From Neorhizobium vignae (lineage in GTDB: Bacteria > Pseudomonadota > Alphaproteobacteria > Rhizobiales > Rhizobiaceae): DNA of 64,000 bases. Positions within the stretch are counted from its first letter, which is position 1, and the number at the start of each line of letters is the position of its first letter. Positions 46,164 to 54,454 of this stretch are shown piece by piece. The stretch is taken from positions 17,008 to 81,007 of the forward strand of contig NZ_JNNU01000024.1 in assembly GCF_000732195.1 (NCBI RefSeq), in the 5' to 3' direction. The position numbers and the translations under genes were made by a program. Under the pieces are notes generated by a model. It was given only the letters and a program-made list of their open reading frames with translations, searched no databases and was not told the DNA's origin.

Positions 46164-46195
46164 AAAAGCCGGAGGATGAAAATCCTCCGGCTTTT
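46164..46195 (+). terminator. Strong Rho-independent terminator of gyrA
   Basis: AAAAGCCGGAGGAT (46164-46177) and ATCCTCCGGCTTTT (46182-46195) form a perfect 14-bp stem with a GAAA tetraloop, followed by TGTTTG. Flanking A and T runs make it bidirectional, so it could also stop minus-strand transcripts from the tiny-protein genes at 46272-46600. Confidence 0.95.
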
Positions 46196-46271
46196 GTTTG
46201 AACCGGTTGCGACGGGAAAGTCTGCTGGAACGCGGTTCGCTACAGTCAAATCGTCAAATCGGGCAATCCGT

Positions 46272-46415
46272 TCAGAACACGCTGTGGCGGCGCGAGAAAT
46301 CCCTGAAATCCTTCATGTCGGCGCGTTCGCGCCGGAGCTCGGAAATCGTTGAGGCCACGGAAGCCACGAACATGATGCTGATCAAACCTGCAAGTACTGT
46401 CAACGTCACGAACAT
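46272..46415 (-). CDS. Tiny predicted membrane protein, 47 residues
   Basis: This short ORF has AAAGGAAT five bases before its ATG at 46415. The product starts MFVTLTVLAGLISIMFVASV, a single membrane helix of about 20 residues. A basic/acidic cytoplasmic tail rich in Arg and Glu follows (ISELRRERADMKDF). It lies 29 bases after the 51-residue gene on the same strand, so the two appear to be one unit. I do not recognise the family. Support comes from the ribosome binding site, amphipathic layout and neighbour. Confidence 0.6.
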   Translation of the reverse strand: MFVTLTVLAGLISIMFVASVASTISELRRERADMKDFRDFSRRHSVF

Positions 46416-46444
46416 GGGATTCCTTTCTCGTCCGTGTATCCGCC

Positions 46445-46600
46445 TCAGTAGTACGAGAGATCGCTATAACGGCCCGTTACCTGCGGATAATTCAGATCTG
46501 CCAATTGGGATTTATCTTGATAAAGGGTTACCGTTGCTGTCAGCATCACCGCAATCATGGCCGTCCAGACCAGGTTAATCATGGTGATCTTGTCCAGCAT
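46445..46600 (-). CDS. Tiny predicted membrane protein, 51 residues
   Basis: This 51-residue ORF begins MLDKITMINLVWTAMIAVM, a membrane helix starting near residue 7, and ends with a Tyr-rich hydrophilic tail (LNYPQVTGRYSDLSYY). AAGGAAAACG precedes the ATG at 46600, while the longer frame to 46630 lacks such a site. A duplicated regulatory element (46709-46751) lies about 110-150 bases upstream. It is followed by the 47-residue gene. Not recognised as a known family. Confidence 0.6.
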   Translation of the reverse strand: MLDKITMINLVWTAMIAVMLTATVTLYQDKSQLADLNYPQVTGRYSDLSYY

Positions 46601-46708
46601 GATCGTTTTCCTTCTCGCGATCATCGCCATCTGTCCTTCTTGTTAGCCTGAACGCGCATCGCGCAAACAGGTTCCACCGCATTTTGAGAGATACTTAACC
46701 TTGTGGCT

Positions 46709-46751
46709 CTGAAGCGTCCTTGAATGCTCTGTTCATCTGGCGTTCAGAATT
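46709..46751 (-). repeat. Direct repeat copy 1, with 11-bp-spaced TGAA half-sites
   Basis: This 43-base segment matches the segment at 46920-46962 at 34 of 43 positions. Both contain TTCAT-N6-TTCAG (plus strand), so half-sites are 11 bp apart as in sites for OmpR/PhoB-type regulators. This copy is upstream of the 51-residue gene on the minus strand. Proposed role: binding site for a shared response regulator. Confidence 0.6.
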
Positions 46752-46762
46752 CGAAGTCTTTT

Positions 46763-46849
46763 TCAGGTTTCTTCCGGTCCGAAGGCGACTACGAAGGCCT
46801 CCAGTGCAAAAGCGAGAACCACGGCTCCCATCACCATCAAAGCCAGCAT
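46763..46849 (-). CDS. Tiny predicted membrane peptide, 28 residues
   Basis: The ORF from ATG 46849 encodes a 28-residue peptide that is almost entirely one hydrophobic helix (MLALMVMGAVVLAFALEAF) with a short acidic end. GGGAG lies 12 bases before the ATG, which is slightly long. It is the first of three small hydrophobic ORFs on the minus strand between coaD and gyrA, downstream of copy 2 of the duplicated element. It may be a genuine small membrane protein, but a chance ORF cannot be excluded. Confidence 0.4.
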   Translation of the reverse strand: MLALMVMGAVVLAFALEAFVVAFGPEET

Positions 46850-46919
46850 TTGTCGACGTTTCTCCCGAGATACGCACGGGTCGTTCGCCCGCCACGATCG
46901 TCATAAGACCACAGCGCCG

Positions 46920-46962
46920 CTGAAACGCCCTTGAACGGGCCATTCATCTTTCGTTCAGAATT
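46920..46962. repeat. Direct repeat copy 2, between coaD and the 28-residue gene
   Basis: This is the second copy of the 43-base element. TTCAT (46943-46947) and TTCAG (46954-46958) are 11 bp apart, and TTGAACG-type half-sites continue on the left. It lies about 75 bases upstream of the coaD start on the plus strand and about 70 bases upstream of the 28-residue ORF on the minus strand, so it could act on either. Confidence 0.6.
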
Positions 46963-47037
46963 GGGAGATGCTTGCGGTGGGGCGGCTTCCGTGACAAAAG
47001 GCGTCAAAATTTCGCTGAAACAGGCCCGGACCTCGGC

Positions 47038-47532
47038 ATGACCACTGCTTTCTATCCCGGTTCTTTCGATCCGATGACCCATGGCCATCTGGACGTGCTC
47101 GTCCAGGCGCTGAATGTCGCGGACAAGGTGATCGTCGCGATCGGCATTCATCCAGGCAAGGTGCCGATGTTCACCTTCGAGGAGCGGGCCGAGCTCATCA
47201 GCGCCTCGCTTGCCGAAGCGTTGCCGGGCAGAGCCAGCCATGTATCGGTCGTTTCCTTCGACAAGCTGGTGGTCGATGCCGCCCGCGCCAACGGCGCCAG
47301 CCTGTTGATCCGCGGCCTGCGCGACGGCACCGATCTCGACTACGAAATGCAGATGGCCGGCATGAACCGGCAGATGGCGCCTGATATCCAGACCGTCTTC
47401 CTGCCTGCGGGCACGGCGTCGCGGCCCATTACGGCCACATTGGTCCGGCAGATCGCGGCCATGGGCGGCGACGTCAGCGCCTTCGTGCCTGCCGCGGTCC
47501 TCAAGGCCCTGAACAACAAGCTGAAACGCTGA
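47038..47532 (+). CDS. coaD: Phosphopantetheine adenylyltransferase
   Basis: CoaD transfers AMP to 4'-phosphopantetheine in the penultimate step of coenzyme A synthesis. The 164-residue protein has the nucleotidyltransferase motif TxGH in FYPGSFDPMTHGHLDVL, LLIRGLRDGTDLDYEMQMAGMN and the closing GGDVSAFVP. ATG 47038 is chosen; the frame opens at 46972. It is followed by the ppiA gene 27 bases later, starting a run of same-strand genes through tgt. Confidence 0.96.
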   Translation: MTTAFYPGSFDPMTHGHLDVLVQALNVADKVIVAIGIHPGKVPMFTFEERAELISASLAEALPGRASHVSVVSFDKLVVDAARANGASLLIRGLRDGTDLDYEMQMAGMNRQMAPDIQTVFLPAGTASRPITATLVRQIAAMGGDVSAFVPAAVLKALNNKLKR

Positions 47533-47559
47533 CCGTTTCCGAACCCCGGAGATCTTTCC

Positions 47560-48132
47560 ATGAAACTGCTTCGTCTTGCCGTTGCCGGCGCTTTCGCCCT
47601 CGCTTCTATGGTCCTGCCAGCTCTTGCCGGCCCGGATGATTTGCTGACCATCCAGCTGAAGGATGGCCCGGTGGTGATCCAGCTGATGCCGGAAGTCGCG
47701 CCGAAACATGTGGCCCAGATCAAGGCGCTCGCCGCCAAGGGCGAATACGACAATGTCGTCTTCCACCGAGTCATCAACGGCTTCATGGCCCAGACGGGCG
47801 ACGTGGAGTTCGGCAAGCAGGGGGGCAAGAGCTTCAACCCGGCCCGCGCCGGCATGGGCGGCTCGGCAATGCCGGATATTCCGGCCGAATTCTCGAAAGT
47901 GCCGTTCGAGCGCGGTATCGTCGGCATGGCGCGGTCGCAGGATCCGAATTCCGCGAACTCGCAATTCTTCATCATGTTCACCAAATATCCGAGCCTGGAC
48001 GGCCAATATACCGCCGTCGGCAAGGTCGTGTCCGGCATGGAACTGGTCGACAAGATCAAGCGCGGCCAAGGCAGCAATGGCGAGGTCACCAATCCCGACA
48101 AGATGATCAAGGTCACCGTCGGCAAGAACTAG
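47560..48132 (+). CDS. ppiA: Peptidyl-prolyl cis-trans isomerase, exported cyclophilin
   Basis: This 190-residue cyclophilin has a signal peptide (MKLLRLAVAGAFALASMVLPALA), so it acts in the periplasm on folding proteins. The core contains FHRVINGFMAQTGDVEFGKQGG, PFERGIVGMARSQDPNSANSQFFI and the shortened bacterial loop pattern. It is followed by a second cyclophilin without signal peptide. Gene names ppiA/ppiB follow the periplasmic/cytoplasmic distinction. Confidence 0.94.
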   Translation: MKLLRLAVAGAFALASMVLPALAGPDDLLTIQLKDGPVVIQLMPEVAPKHVAQIKALAAKGEYDNVVFHRVINGFMAQTGDVEFGKQGGKSFNPARAGMGGSAMPDIPAEFSKVPFERGIVGMARSQDPNSANSQFFIMFTKYPSLDGQYTAVGKVVSGMELVDKIKRGQGSNGEVTNPDKMIKVTVGKN

Positions 48133-48202
48133 GCCGCAGGAACTAAACGAAGGGCGCCCCTGTCGCAGACGACAATCGGGTGCCGAATTAAGGAGAAAGC
48201 AT

Positions 48203-48712
48203 ATGGCCGAGATCAAAGATCCGGAAAACACCCTCATCATGGAAACCACCAAGGGCAAGGTCGTCATCTCGCTTCTGCCCGACCTTGCGCCGGGCCACGT
48301 CGCCCGCATTAAGGAACTTGCCCGCGAGAAGGCCTATGACGGCGTGGTCTTCCATCGCGTCATTCCCGATTTCATGGCCCAGACAGGCGACGTGAAGTTC
48401 GGCAAGCAGGGTGGTGCGGACTTCAACCCGGCCCGCGCCGGCATGGGCGGTTCCGAGAAGCCGGATCTGAAGGCTGAATTCTCTGCCGTTCCGCACGTGC
48501 GCGGCACCTGCTCCATGGCCCGCTCGCAGAGCCCGAACTCCGCCAATTCGCAGTTCTTCATCTGCTTCACCGACGCCCCGTGGCTCAACAAGCAGTACAC
48601 CGTCTGGGGCCAGGTCATCGAAGGCATGGACTTCATCGACCAGATCAAGAAGGGCGAGCCGGTCAAGGATCCGGACTCGATCGTGTCTGTCCGCGTCGCC
48701 GCCGACGTCTGA
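48203..48712 (+). CDS. ppiB: Peptidyl-prolyl cis-trans isomerase, cytoplasmic cyclophilin
   Basis: This 169-residue cyclophilin lacks a signal peptide. It has FHRVIPDFMAQTGDVKFGKQGG and MARSQSPNSANSQFFICFTDAPWLN, and is closely similar to the exported paralogue 70 bases upstream, so the pair looks like a tandem duplication with one copy directed to the periplasm. AAGGAG eight bases before the ATG gives strong initiation. A terminator hairpin lies between it and queA. Confidence 0.95.
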   Translation: MAEIKDPENTLIMETTKGKVVISLLPDLAPGHVARIKELAREKAYDGVVFHRVIPDFMAQTGDVKFGKQGGADFNPARAGMGGSEKPDLKAEFSAVPHVRGTCSMARSQSPNSANSQFFICFTDAPWLNKQYTVWGQVIEGMDFIDQIKKGEPVKDPDSIVSVRVAADV

Positions 48713-48729
48713 TCTCGCTAAAACGAATG

Positions 48730-48760
48730 ACCCGCTCCGTCTGTCGGCGGAGCGGGTTTC
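48730..48760 (+). terminator. Hairpin terminator between ppiB and queA
   Basis: ACCCGCTCCG (48730-48739) pairs perfectly with CGGAGCGGGT (48748-48757) around an 8-base loop and is followed by TTTCTTATT. It begins 17 bases after the ppiB stop and ends just before the queA start region, so queA may have its own promoter or read-through expression. Confidence 0.8.
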
Positions 48761-48777
48761 TTATTCCTGGAAAGACC

Positions 48778-49863
48778 ATGCGCGTCGATCTCTTCGACTT
48801 CGATCTGCCGGAAGACAACATCGCGCTGAGGCCCGCAAGCCCGCGCGACAGCGCCCGGCTGCTCGTCGTCAGGCCGGAAGCTGAGCCCACGCTTGCCGAT
48901 CACCGCGTGTCGGATCTGCCCGGTTTCCTGAGGCCGGGCGACGCGCTGGTCTTCAACGACACCAAGGTCATACCGGCGCAGCTGGAAGGCATTCGCCACC
49001 GCGAAGGAGCGGGCGGCCAGCAGGTGTCCGCGACGCTGCATATGCGCGTCGCGCCCGATCGCTGGAAGGCCTTCGCCAAGCCCGGAAAACGCATCAAGAT
49101 CGGCGACCGGATCGAATTCGGCCATGGCGGCAATGCCTGCCTGGTCGGTTCGCTCGCGGCAACCGTCGAAGACAAGGGCGAGGGCGGTGAAGTTACCCTG
49201 CGCTTCGATCTTTCCGGCCCGGCGCTCGACGAGGCGATCATGGCGGTCGGGCACATTCCGCTGCCGCCTTATATCGCTGCCAAGCGCCCGGAAGACGCAC
49301 AGGACCAAAAGGACTACCAGACCATCTATGCCCGCGAGGAGGGCGCCGTCGCGGCCCCGACCGCCGGCCTGCATTTCACGCCGGACCTGTTCGCGGCCCT
49401 CGACGCGGCCGGCATCGAACGGCATTTCGTGACGCTGCATGTCGGGGCAGGGACTTTCCTTCCGGTCAAGGCGGACGACACGACCGAGCACAAGATGCAC
49501 CAGGAGATCGGTCATGTCAGCGCCGAGACCGCCGCGCGGCTGAATGCGGTCAAACGCGCCGGTGGGCGCATCGTCTGCGTCGGAACCACGTCGCTGCGTT
49601 TGATCGAGAGCGCTGCCGCCGACGACGGCACGATAAAACCCTGGAGCGGCGCGACGGGCATCTTCATCACGCCCGGTTACCGCTTCAAGGCGGTCGATAT
49701 GCTGATGACCAATTTCCATCTGCCGAGGTCGACGCTGTTCATGCTCGTCTCGGCCTTCTGCGGTCTGGAGACGATGCGCGCGGCCTATGCACATGCGATC
49801 GAAACCGGCTACCGCTTCTACTCCTATGGCGATTCCAGCCTTCTTTTCCGGGACGACCGATGA
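48778..49863 (+). CDS. queA: S-adenosylmethionine:tRNA ribosyltransferase-isomerase
   Basis: QueA adds the cyclopentenediol (epoxyqueuosine) ring to preQ1-modified tRNA in queuosine synthesis. The 361-residue protein starts MRVDLFDFDLPEDNIALRP and contains DALVFNDTKVIPAQL, AAPTAGLHFTPDL, HVGAGTFLPV and LMTNFHLPRSTLFMLVSAF, all family signatures. It overlaps the next gene, tgt, by ATGA, so the two tRNA-modifying enzymes are made together. Confidence 0.96.
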   Translation: MRVDLFDFDLPEDNIALRPASPRDSARLLVVRPEAEPTLADHRVSDLPGFLRPGDALVFNDTKVIPAQLEGIRHREGAGGQQVSATLHMRVAPDRWKAFAKPGKRIKIGDRIEFGHGGNACLVGSLAATVEDKGEGGEVTLRFDLSGPALDEAIMAVGHIPLPPYIAAKRPEDAQDQKDYQTIYAREEGAVAAPTAGLHFTPDLFAALDAAGIERHFVTLHVGAGTFLPVKADDTTEHKMHQEIGHVSAETAARLNAVKRAGGRIVCVGTTSLRLIESAAADDGTIKPWSGATGIFITPGYRFKAVDMLMTNFHLPRSTLFMLVSAFCGLETMRAAYAHAIETGYRFYSYGDSSLLFRDDR

Positions 49864-50990
49864 CCGAGACCTTCCAGTTCAATCTCAAGGCCACCGATGG
49901 CGGCGCGCGGCTTGGCGAAATCACCATGCCGCGGGGCACGATCCGCACGCCCGCCTTCATGCCGGTCGGCACGGTCGGCACGGTCAAGGCCATGTATCTC
50001 GACCAGGTACGCGATACCGGCGCCGACATCATTCTCGGCAATACCTACCACCTGATGCTGCGGCCGGGCGCCGAGCGTGTCGCGCGGCTGGGCGGCCTGC
50101 ATGAGCTGATTCGCTGGAAATATCCGATCCTGACGGATAGCGGCGGTTTCCAGGTCATGTCGCTGTCGGGCCTGAGAAAGCTCGACGAAAAGGGTGTTAC
50201 CTTCAAGAGCCATGTGGACGGCAGTCTCCACCATATGTCGCCGGAGCGTTCCATTGAGATCCAGGGCCTGCTCGGCTCCGACATCCAGATGCAGCTCGAC
50301 GAATGCGTGGCGCTGCCGGCCGAGCCGAAGGAGATCGAGCGGGCGATGGAACTGTCGCTGCGCTGGGCCGAGCGCTGCCGCGTCGCCTTCGGCGATCAGC
50401 CGGGCAAGGCGATGTTCGGCATCGTCCAGGGCGGCGATCAGCCGGAACTTCGCATCCGGTCTGCCGAATGCCTGAAACAGCTGGATCTGAAAGGTTATGC
50501 GGTCGGTGGGCTCGCGGTCGGCGAGCCGCAGGACGTCATGCTGAAAATGCTCGAAACGACGCTTCCCATCCTACCGTTCGAAAAGCCGCGTTACCTGATG
50601 GGCGTCGGCACGCCTGATGACATGCTGAAATCCGTGGCGCGCGGCATCGACATGTTCGACTGCGTGATGCCGACCCGCTCGGGCCGCCACGGGCTCGCCT
50701 TCACCCGCCGCGGCAAGGTCAACATCCGCAATGCCCGCCATGCGGAGGACATGCGGCCGCTGGACGAGGAATCGAGCTGCCCGGCCGCGCGCGATTATTC
50801 CCGCGCCTATCTGCACCACCTCGTGCGCGCCGACGAGGCGCTCGGGGGCATGCTGCTCTCCTGGAACAACCTGAACTATTATCAGGACCTGATGAAGGGT
50901 ATCCGCCAGGCGATCGCCGAAGGCCGGTTCGCCGATTTCTATGCCGAGACCCAGGAAATGTGGGCGAAAGGCGATATCGAGCCTGTCTGA
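49860..50990 (+). CDS. tgt: tRNA-guanine transglycosylase
   Basis: Tgt exchanges guanine-34 of tRNAs with GUN anticodons for preQ1. The 376-residue TIM barrel has the catalytic aspartates in ILTDSGGFQ (Asp93) and MFDCVMPTRSGRHG (Asp267). In this family the zinc site near the end is normally CxCx2C plus a histidine. Here the matching stretch is SSCPAARDYSRAYLHH, where only Cys307 remains, and the histidine position reads Asn (SWNN). The protein therefore seems not to bind zinc in the usual way. It is coupled to queA by ATGA. Confidence 0.95.
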   Translation: MTETFQFNLKATDGGARLGEITMPRGTIRTPAFMPVGTVGTVKAMYLDQVRDTGADIILGNTYHLMLRPGAERVARLGGLHELIRWKYPILTDSGGFQVMSLSGLRKLDEKGVTFKSHVDGSLHHMSPERSIEIQGLLGSDIQMQLDECVALPAEPKEIERAMELSLRWAERCRVAFGDQPGKAMFGIVQGGDQPELRIRSAECLKQLDLKGYAVGGLAVGEPQDVMLKMLETTLPILPFEKPRYLMGVGTPDDMLKSVARGIDMFDCVMPTRSGRHGLAFTRRGKVNIRNARHAEDMRPLDEESSCPAARDYSRAYLHHLVRADEALGGMLLSWNNLNYYQDLMKGIRQAIAEGRFADFYAETQEMWAKGDIEPV

Positions 50991-51001
50991 TTAAGGGGGC
51001 G

Positions 51002-51427
51002 TCAGATACCCTGGCTGGCGGTGTTGCGGATCATCCTGACGCCGTTGACCTTGTAGGACCCGTCGTCCATCAGCCGCATCTCGTAGATGGCCGTCCAGTC
51101 CTTGCCTTCCCTGGCGCTGATCATCACTTCCTGCAGCACCACTTCGCCGCCGCCGATCATCTTCGAGCGGCCGAAGGCATAGTTGCCGGCGTGGTAGACG
51201 GGCTCGTAGGTTTTCCGCACCATATCCAGGAAACGGTCCTTATTGGGATAGAGGCTGCGGATTCCGGGCGAGGCGAAGGAATAGGCCTTTTCCGCGTCGT
51301 CCTGCATCAGCGCGGCGATCTGGCTCGCTATCACCGCCTGGGCGTTGGCGACCGGATCTTCAGCCTTGGCCGCGGTAAAGGAACAGAGAACGAGACACAG
51401 GACGCCAGCAAAAAATCGAACGCGCAT
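51002..51427 (-). CDS. DUF4864-family exported protein
   Basis: This 141-residue protein has a signal peptide (MRVRFFAGVLCLVLCSFTAAKA) and an NTF2-like domain with ANAQAVIASQIAALMQDDAEKAYSFASPGIR and SLYPNKDRFLDMVRKTYEPVY. It resembles the DUF4864 family of unknown function. ATG 51427 is chosen because the longer frame to 51706 is not coding-like. It is convergent with tgt, whose stop is 11 bases away, and shares its 5' region with the MFS gene. Confidence 0.85.
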   Translation of the reverse strand: MRVRFFAGVLCLVLCSFTAAKAEDPVANAQAVIASQIAALMQDDAEKAYSFASPGIRSLYPNKDRFLDMVRKTYEPVYHAGNYAFGRSKMIGGGEVVLQEVMISAREGKDWTAIYEMRLMDDGSYKVNGVRMIRNTASQGI

Positions 51428-51711
51428 CGGGCTTTCTCCAGGGGCGAGCATCAGAAGGCTAGCGCCTTTCGGCGGAAGGAGAAGATGGCGCCTGCAAAAT
51501 TTTCGTGCAACGCCTTTCTTCAAGGCAAACGAATCCGAATGATTACAGAACGATGACGCGGTGAAGCGCCCGGCGCCGTTATCCGCACATTTTCGTGATA
51601 TTCCGCCCGTCGGAGGCGCAGGGCAGGGTCCCGTTATCGCGGCTTGTCGGTATCGGCCGACGCTGTCAGGAATGCGGCGGGAAAATTGATTCGCCCGGAC
51701 ATGCAATTTCG

Positions 51712-52875
51712 ATGAAAAACCTTTTACCGCCGGCCCTGCTTTATTTCAGCAACGCCATCCTGTTCATTTCGCTGTTCACGCGGTTGCCGGCTATCCAGGC
51801 GTCGCTGGGAATCGACAAGGCCGCCCTCGGTCTGGCGCTGCTGAGCGCCCCTGTGGGTACCTTTCTCGCTTTGCCGCTTGCAGGACGCATCAACGACCGC
51901 TTCACGCCGCGGCTGACGGCACTCGTCACTCTGCCGATCTGCGCCATGCTGACGCCCGCGCTGACCGTCTTTCCGGTCGTGGGATTTGTGGTCTGTTTCT
52001 TTCTCTTCGGTTTCTTCCGCACGATTTTCGACGTGGCCGCCAACATGATTTCCGCCGGCATCGAGCAGCGCACCGGCCGGAAGGTCCTGTCCCGCAGCCA
52101 CGGTTTCTGGTCGGTGGGTCTGCTGGCCGGCTCCCTGTGTTCCGGCTTCCTGGCCGAAAAGGCCGTGACGCCCTTTGTGCAGCAGACCATGGCCGCCGGT
52201 TTCGTAATCGCTGCCTGCCTTCTGGTGTTCTGGATCACCCCCAAGGAGGCGTCACCGCAGACGCGGCCCGACCACAGGCGCGGCGCATATGTCCTTCCGG
52301 ACAGGATGATCGTGCTGATCTGCGTCATGGTTTTCGGCCTCTGCATCGTCGAGGGCGCGGTCTACGACTGGGGTATCTTCTTTCTGCGCGAACAGCTGAA
52401 GGCCGATCCGGCGATTGCCGGCGTGCTCTATGCGGCCTTCACCATCGGCATGGGGCTGACGCGGCTTTCCGGCGATATGCTGCGGGACAGTTTCGGATCG
52501 ATGGTGCTGGTGCGTGCCTCGACCGTTTCCGTCGCTCTTGGGATTGTCCTTCTCGTCGCGACACCAAGCCTGACGCTTTCCGGCCTTGCGCTTTTCCTGA
52601 TCGGCTGCGGCGTGGCGCTCGCTTACCCGCTCGCGGTCTCGGCGGCGATCGAGCTTGGCAAGGGCCAGCCGTCGGAAAACCTCGCGGCGCTGGGCCTGAC
52701 GCTGATGTTGTCGACGATCGGCGTGCCGCCGCTGCTCGGCTTCATTGCCGAACATGTCGATCTCGTCGCGACCTTCCTGGTGCTGCTGCCTTGCGTACTG
52801 GTTAGCTTCCTGATGGCACCCGTCGCCGAGGGCCGCAGCCCGTCATGGCCGCGCCCGCGCCGCTGGCCGGCTTGA
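51712..52875 (+). CDS. Major facilitator superfamily transporter
   Basis: This 387-residue inner-membrane protein has about twelve hydrophobic helices, with the loop GRINDRFTPR between helices 2 and 3, in place of the usual MFS motif, and TIGMGLTRLSGDMLRDSFG between helices 8 and 9. It resembles MFS proteins annotated as sugar or drug transporters of the FucP/YbjJ type. ATG 51712 is chosen; the frame opens 117 bases earlier, but that part does not look like a helix. No regulator gene is adjacent. The substrate is unknown. Confidence 0.88.
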   Translation: MKNLLPPALLYFSNAILFISLFTRLPAIQASLGIDKAALGLALLSAPVGTFLALPLAGRINDRFTPRLTALVTLPICAMLTPALTVFPVVGFVVCFFLFGFFRTIFDVAANMISAGIEQRTGRKVLSRSHGFWSVGLLAGSLCSGFLAEKAVTPFVQQTMAAGFVIAACLLVFWITPKEASPQTRPDHRRGAYVLPDRMIVLICVMVFGLCIVEGAVYDWGIFFLREQLKADPAIAGVLYAAFTIGMGLTRLSGDMLRDSFGSMVLVRASTVSVALGIVLLVATPSLTLSGLALFLIGCGVALAYPLAVSAAIELGKGQPSENLAALGLTLMLSTIGVPPLLGFIAEHVDLVATFLVLLPCVLVSFLMAPVAEGRSPSWPRPRRWPA

Positions 52876-52971
52876 CTGTTCTGTGAGAAAATCCGGCAAG
52901 AGTAAGGGCTGCCCATAATTGGCCACAAGAGTCGGTGAGGGGTTGAGACCGCTGGCCTTAGCCGTTAGACA

Positions 52972-53589
52972 ATGAAACCGGATTTGCCGAAAACAGGTGA
53001 CACTGTGATCGACCCTTATGAGATGCTTGGTGTTTCGCGCGAGGCGGATGGCGTAGCCATCAAGTCGGCCTATCGCAAACGCGTAAAAACGGTTCATCCG
53101 GATGCCGGCGGCGACGTCGAGGCATTCGGGAAACTGACCGTGTCCTATGAACTGCTCTCCGATCCGGTACGCCGAAAAGTCTACGACGACACGGGTTACG
53201 ACCCGGAACTCGCCGATACGAAGGATCTCCAGGGGCTGGTGATTCTCGAAACGCTGGTCAACGACATCATCCTCGACGAGCGCGAGCCGGGAAGTTTCGA
53301 TCCGGTCGCCGCCATACGCCGCAAGCTGACCGACAAGATCGTCAATGCCCGCTTCCATATTCTGGAGATGGAGCGCCACCGCGCCCGTATCCGCAACCAC
53401 ATCGACCGTATCGGCCGCAAACCCGAGACGGACGTGCTGGGCCGCATGCTGAAATCCCGGTGTGAAGCGATCAACGACGCGATCGGCAGGGCCGAGACCG
53501 AGATCGAGAATATCGAGCAGGCCTACGGGATGCTGGACGGATATTCCTACGAGGTCGAGGTGATCGAGATCAAGACCGCCGCCGAGTGA
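52972..53589 (+). CDS. J-domain protein (DnaJ-like)
   Basis: This 205-residue protein has an N-terminal J domain (about residues 14-75) with the HPD tripeptide (TVHPDAGGDVEAFGKL), which activates Hsp70 ATPase. The C-terminal 120 residues are helical and charged, without the Gly/Phe or zinc-finger parts of true DnaJ. It may be a dedicated co-chaperone. No dnaK is near. The region just before the ATG has no strong ribosome binding site. Confidence 0.88.
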   Translation: MKPDLPKTGDTVIDPYEMLGVSREADGVAIKSAYRKRVKTVHPDAGGDVEAFGKLTVSYELLSDPVRRKVYDDTGYDPELADTKDLQGLVILETLVNDIILDEREPGSFDPVAAIRRKLTDKIVNARFHILEMERHRARIRNHIDRIGRKPETDVLGRMLKSRCEAINDAIGRAETEIENIEQAYGMLDGYSYEVEVIEIKTAAE

Positions 53590-53665
53590 GGGCCGCGGCA
53601 CGTCTCTTGACACCGAAGTCAGCTTCAAGACATAGCTTCAGCCCATTCAATTCAAAGGGTTTTCG

Positions 53666-54145
53666 ATGGCATTGACCATACGTGAGGCTGTCCGCCGGGA
53701 CGCGGAAACATTGCTCGGTTTCATCCGCGAACTGGCGATCTACGAAAAGGCCGAGCACGAGGTCGCGGCGACCGTCGAGACGATCGAGAGCTCCATTTTC
53801 GGCGAGACGTCGGTGACCCGGGCGCTGGTCTGCGAGCAGGACGGCGTACCTGTCGGCATGGCGATCTGGTTCTTCAGCTATTCGACCTGGCAGGCGAGAA
53901 ACGGGCTTTATCTCGAAGACCTGTATGTGACGCCGACGGCGCGCGGGCTCGGCGCCGGCAAGGCGATGCTGAAGCGGCTGGCGCAGATTGCCGTCGAGAA
54001 CGGTTGCGGCCGGTTCGAATGGAGCGTGCTCGACTGGAACGAACCGGCGATCCGGGTTTACAAGGCGATCGACGCCGAACCGATGAACGAATGGATCCGT
54101 TATCGGCTTTCGGGCGAGACGCTGAAAAGCTTCGCCGAGGGCTGA
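53666..54145 (+). CDS. GNAT-family N-acetyltransferase (SSAT-like)
   Basis: This 159-residue acetyltransferase shows FIRELAIYEKAEHEV, WFFSYSTWQARNGLYLEDLYVTPTARGLGAGKAMLKRLA (the acetyl-CoA binding loop RGLGAGKA), and FEWSVLDWNEPAIRVYKAIDAEPM. The pattern resembles spermidine/spermine (diamine) acetyltransferases. It follows the J-domain gene on the same strand after 76 bases; AAAGGG is near the start. Polyamine acetylation is inferred from similarity only. Confidence 0.9.
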   Translation: MALTIREAVRRDAETLLGFIRELAIYEKAEHEVAATVETIESSIFGETSVTRALVCEQDGVPVGMAIWFFSYSTWQARNGLYLEDLYVTPTARGLGAGKAMLKRLAQIAVENGCGRFEWSVLDWNEPAIRVYKAIDAEPMNEWIRYRLSGETLKSFAEG

Positions 54146-54454
54146 TAGCGCAGGCGAGGTTGACTGAGGAATGTGATTTGCCATGGCTCATGGCGTTCGT
54201 CCAACTCTGCCGGGGCCACCGGCGGCACGTTGGGGAGCTTTCCTTTGCTGTGATCAACAGCGTTACTCACATGGGATGGAATTTCCCGGGCACGACAGGC
54301 CCCGGTCGGGCCGTTTACTAGTGCTGGCACTCGTCCAGCGCCGGGATAGCTCTCAATAAAAAGGGTCTTCTCGTGACTGATTGCGAAATCTTCCTTTCTC
54401 GCGGGAGGAGAGCGACCTATCTAATTGCCTCATGTCAGACCGCAGGAGATTTAA
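54146..54454. other. Intergenic region between GNAT gene and orphan ORF
   Basis: This 309-base stretch has no convincing ORF. A GGCCC-CGGTC-GGGCC hairpin at 54298-54312 may terminate the GNAT transcript, and a purine-rich segment with GCAGGAG precedes the next ATG. The region ends in a lower-GC stretch that leads into the orphan gene. It may be the left edge of a decayed mobile element, but no repeat was found to prove it. Confidence 0.5.
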
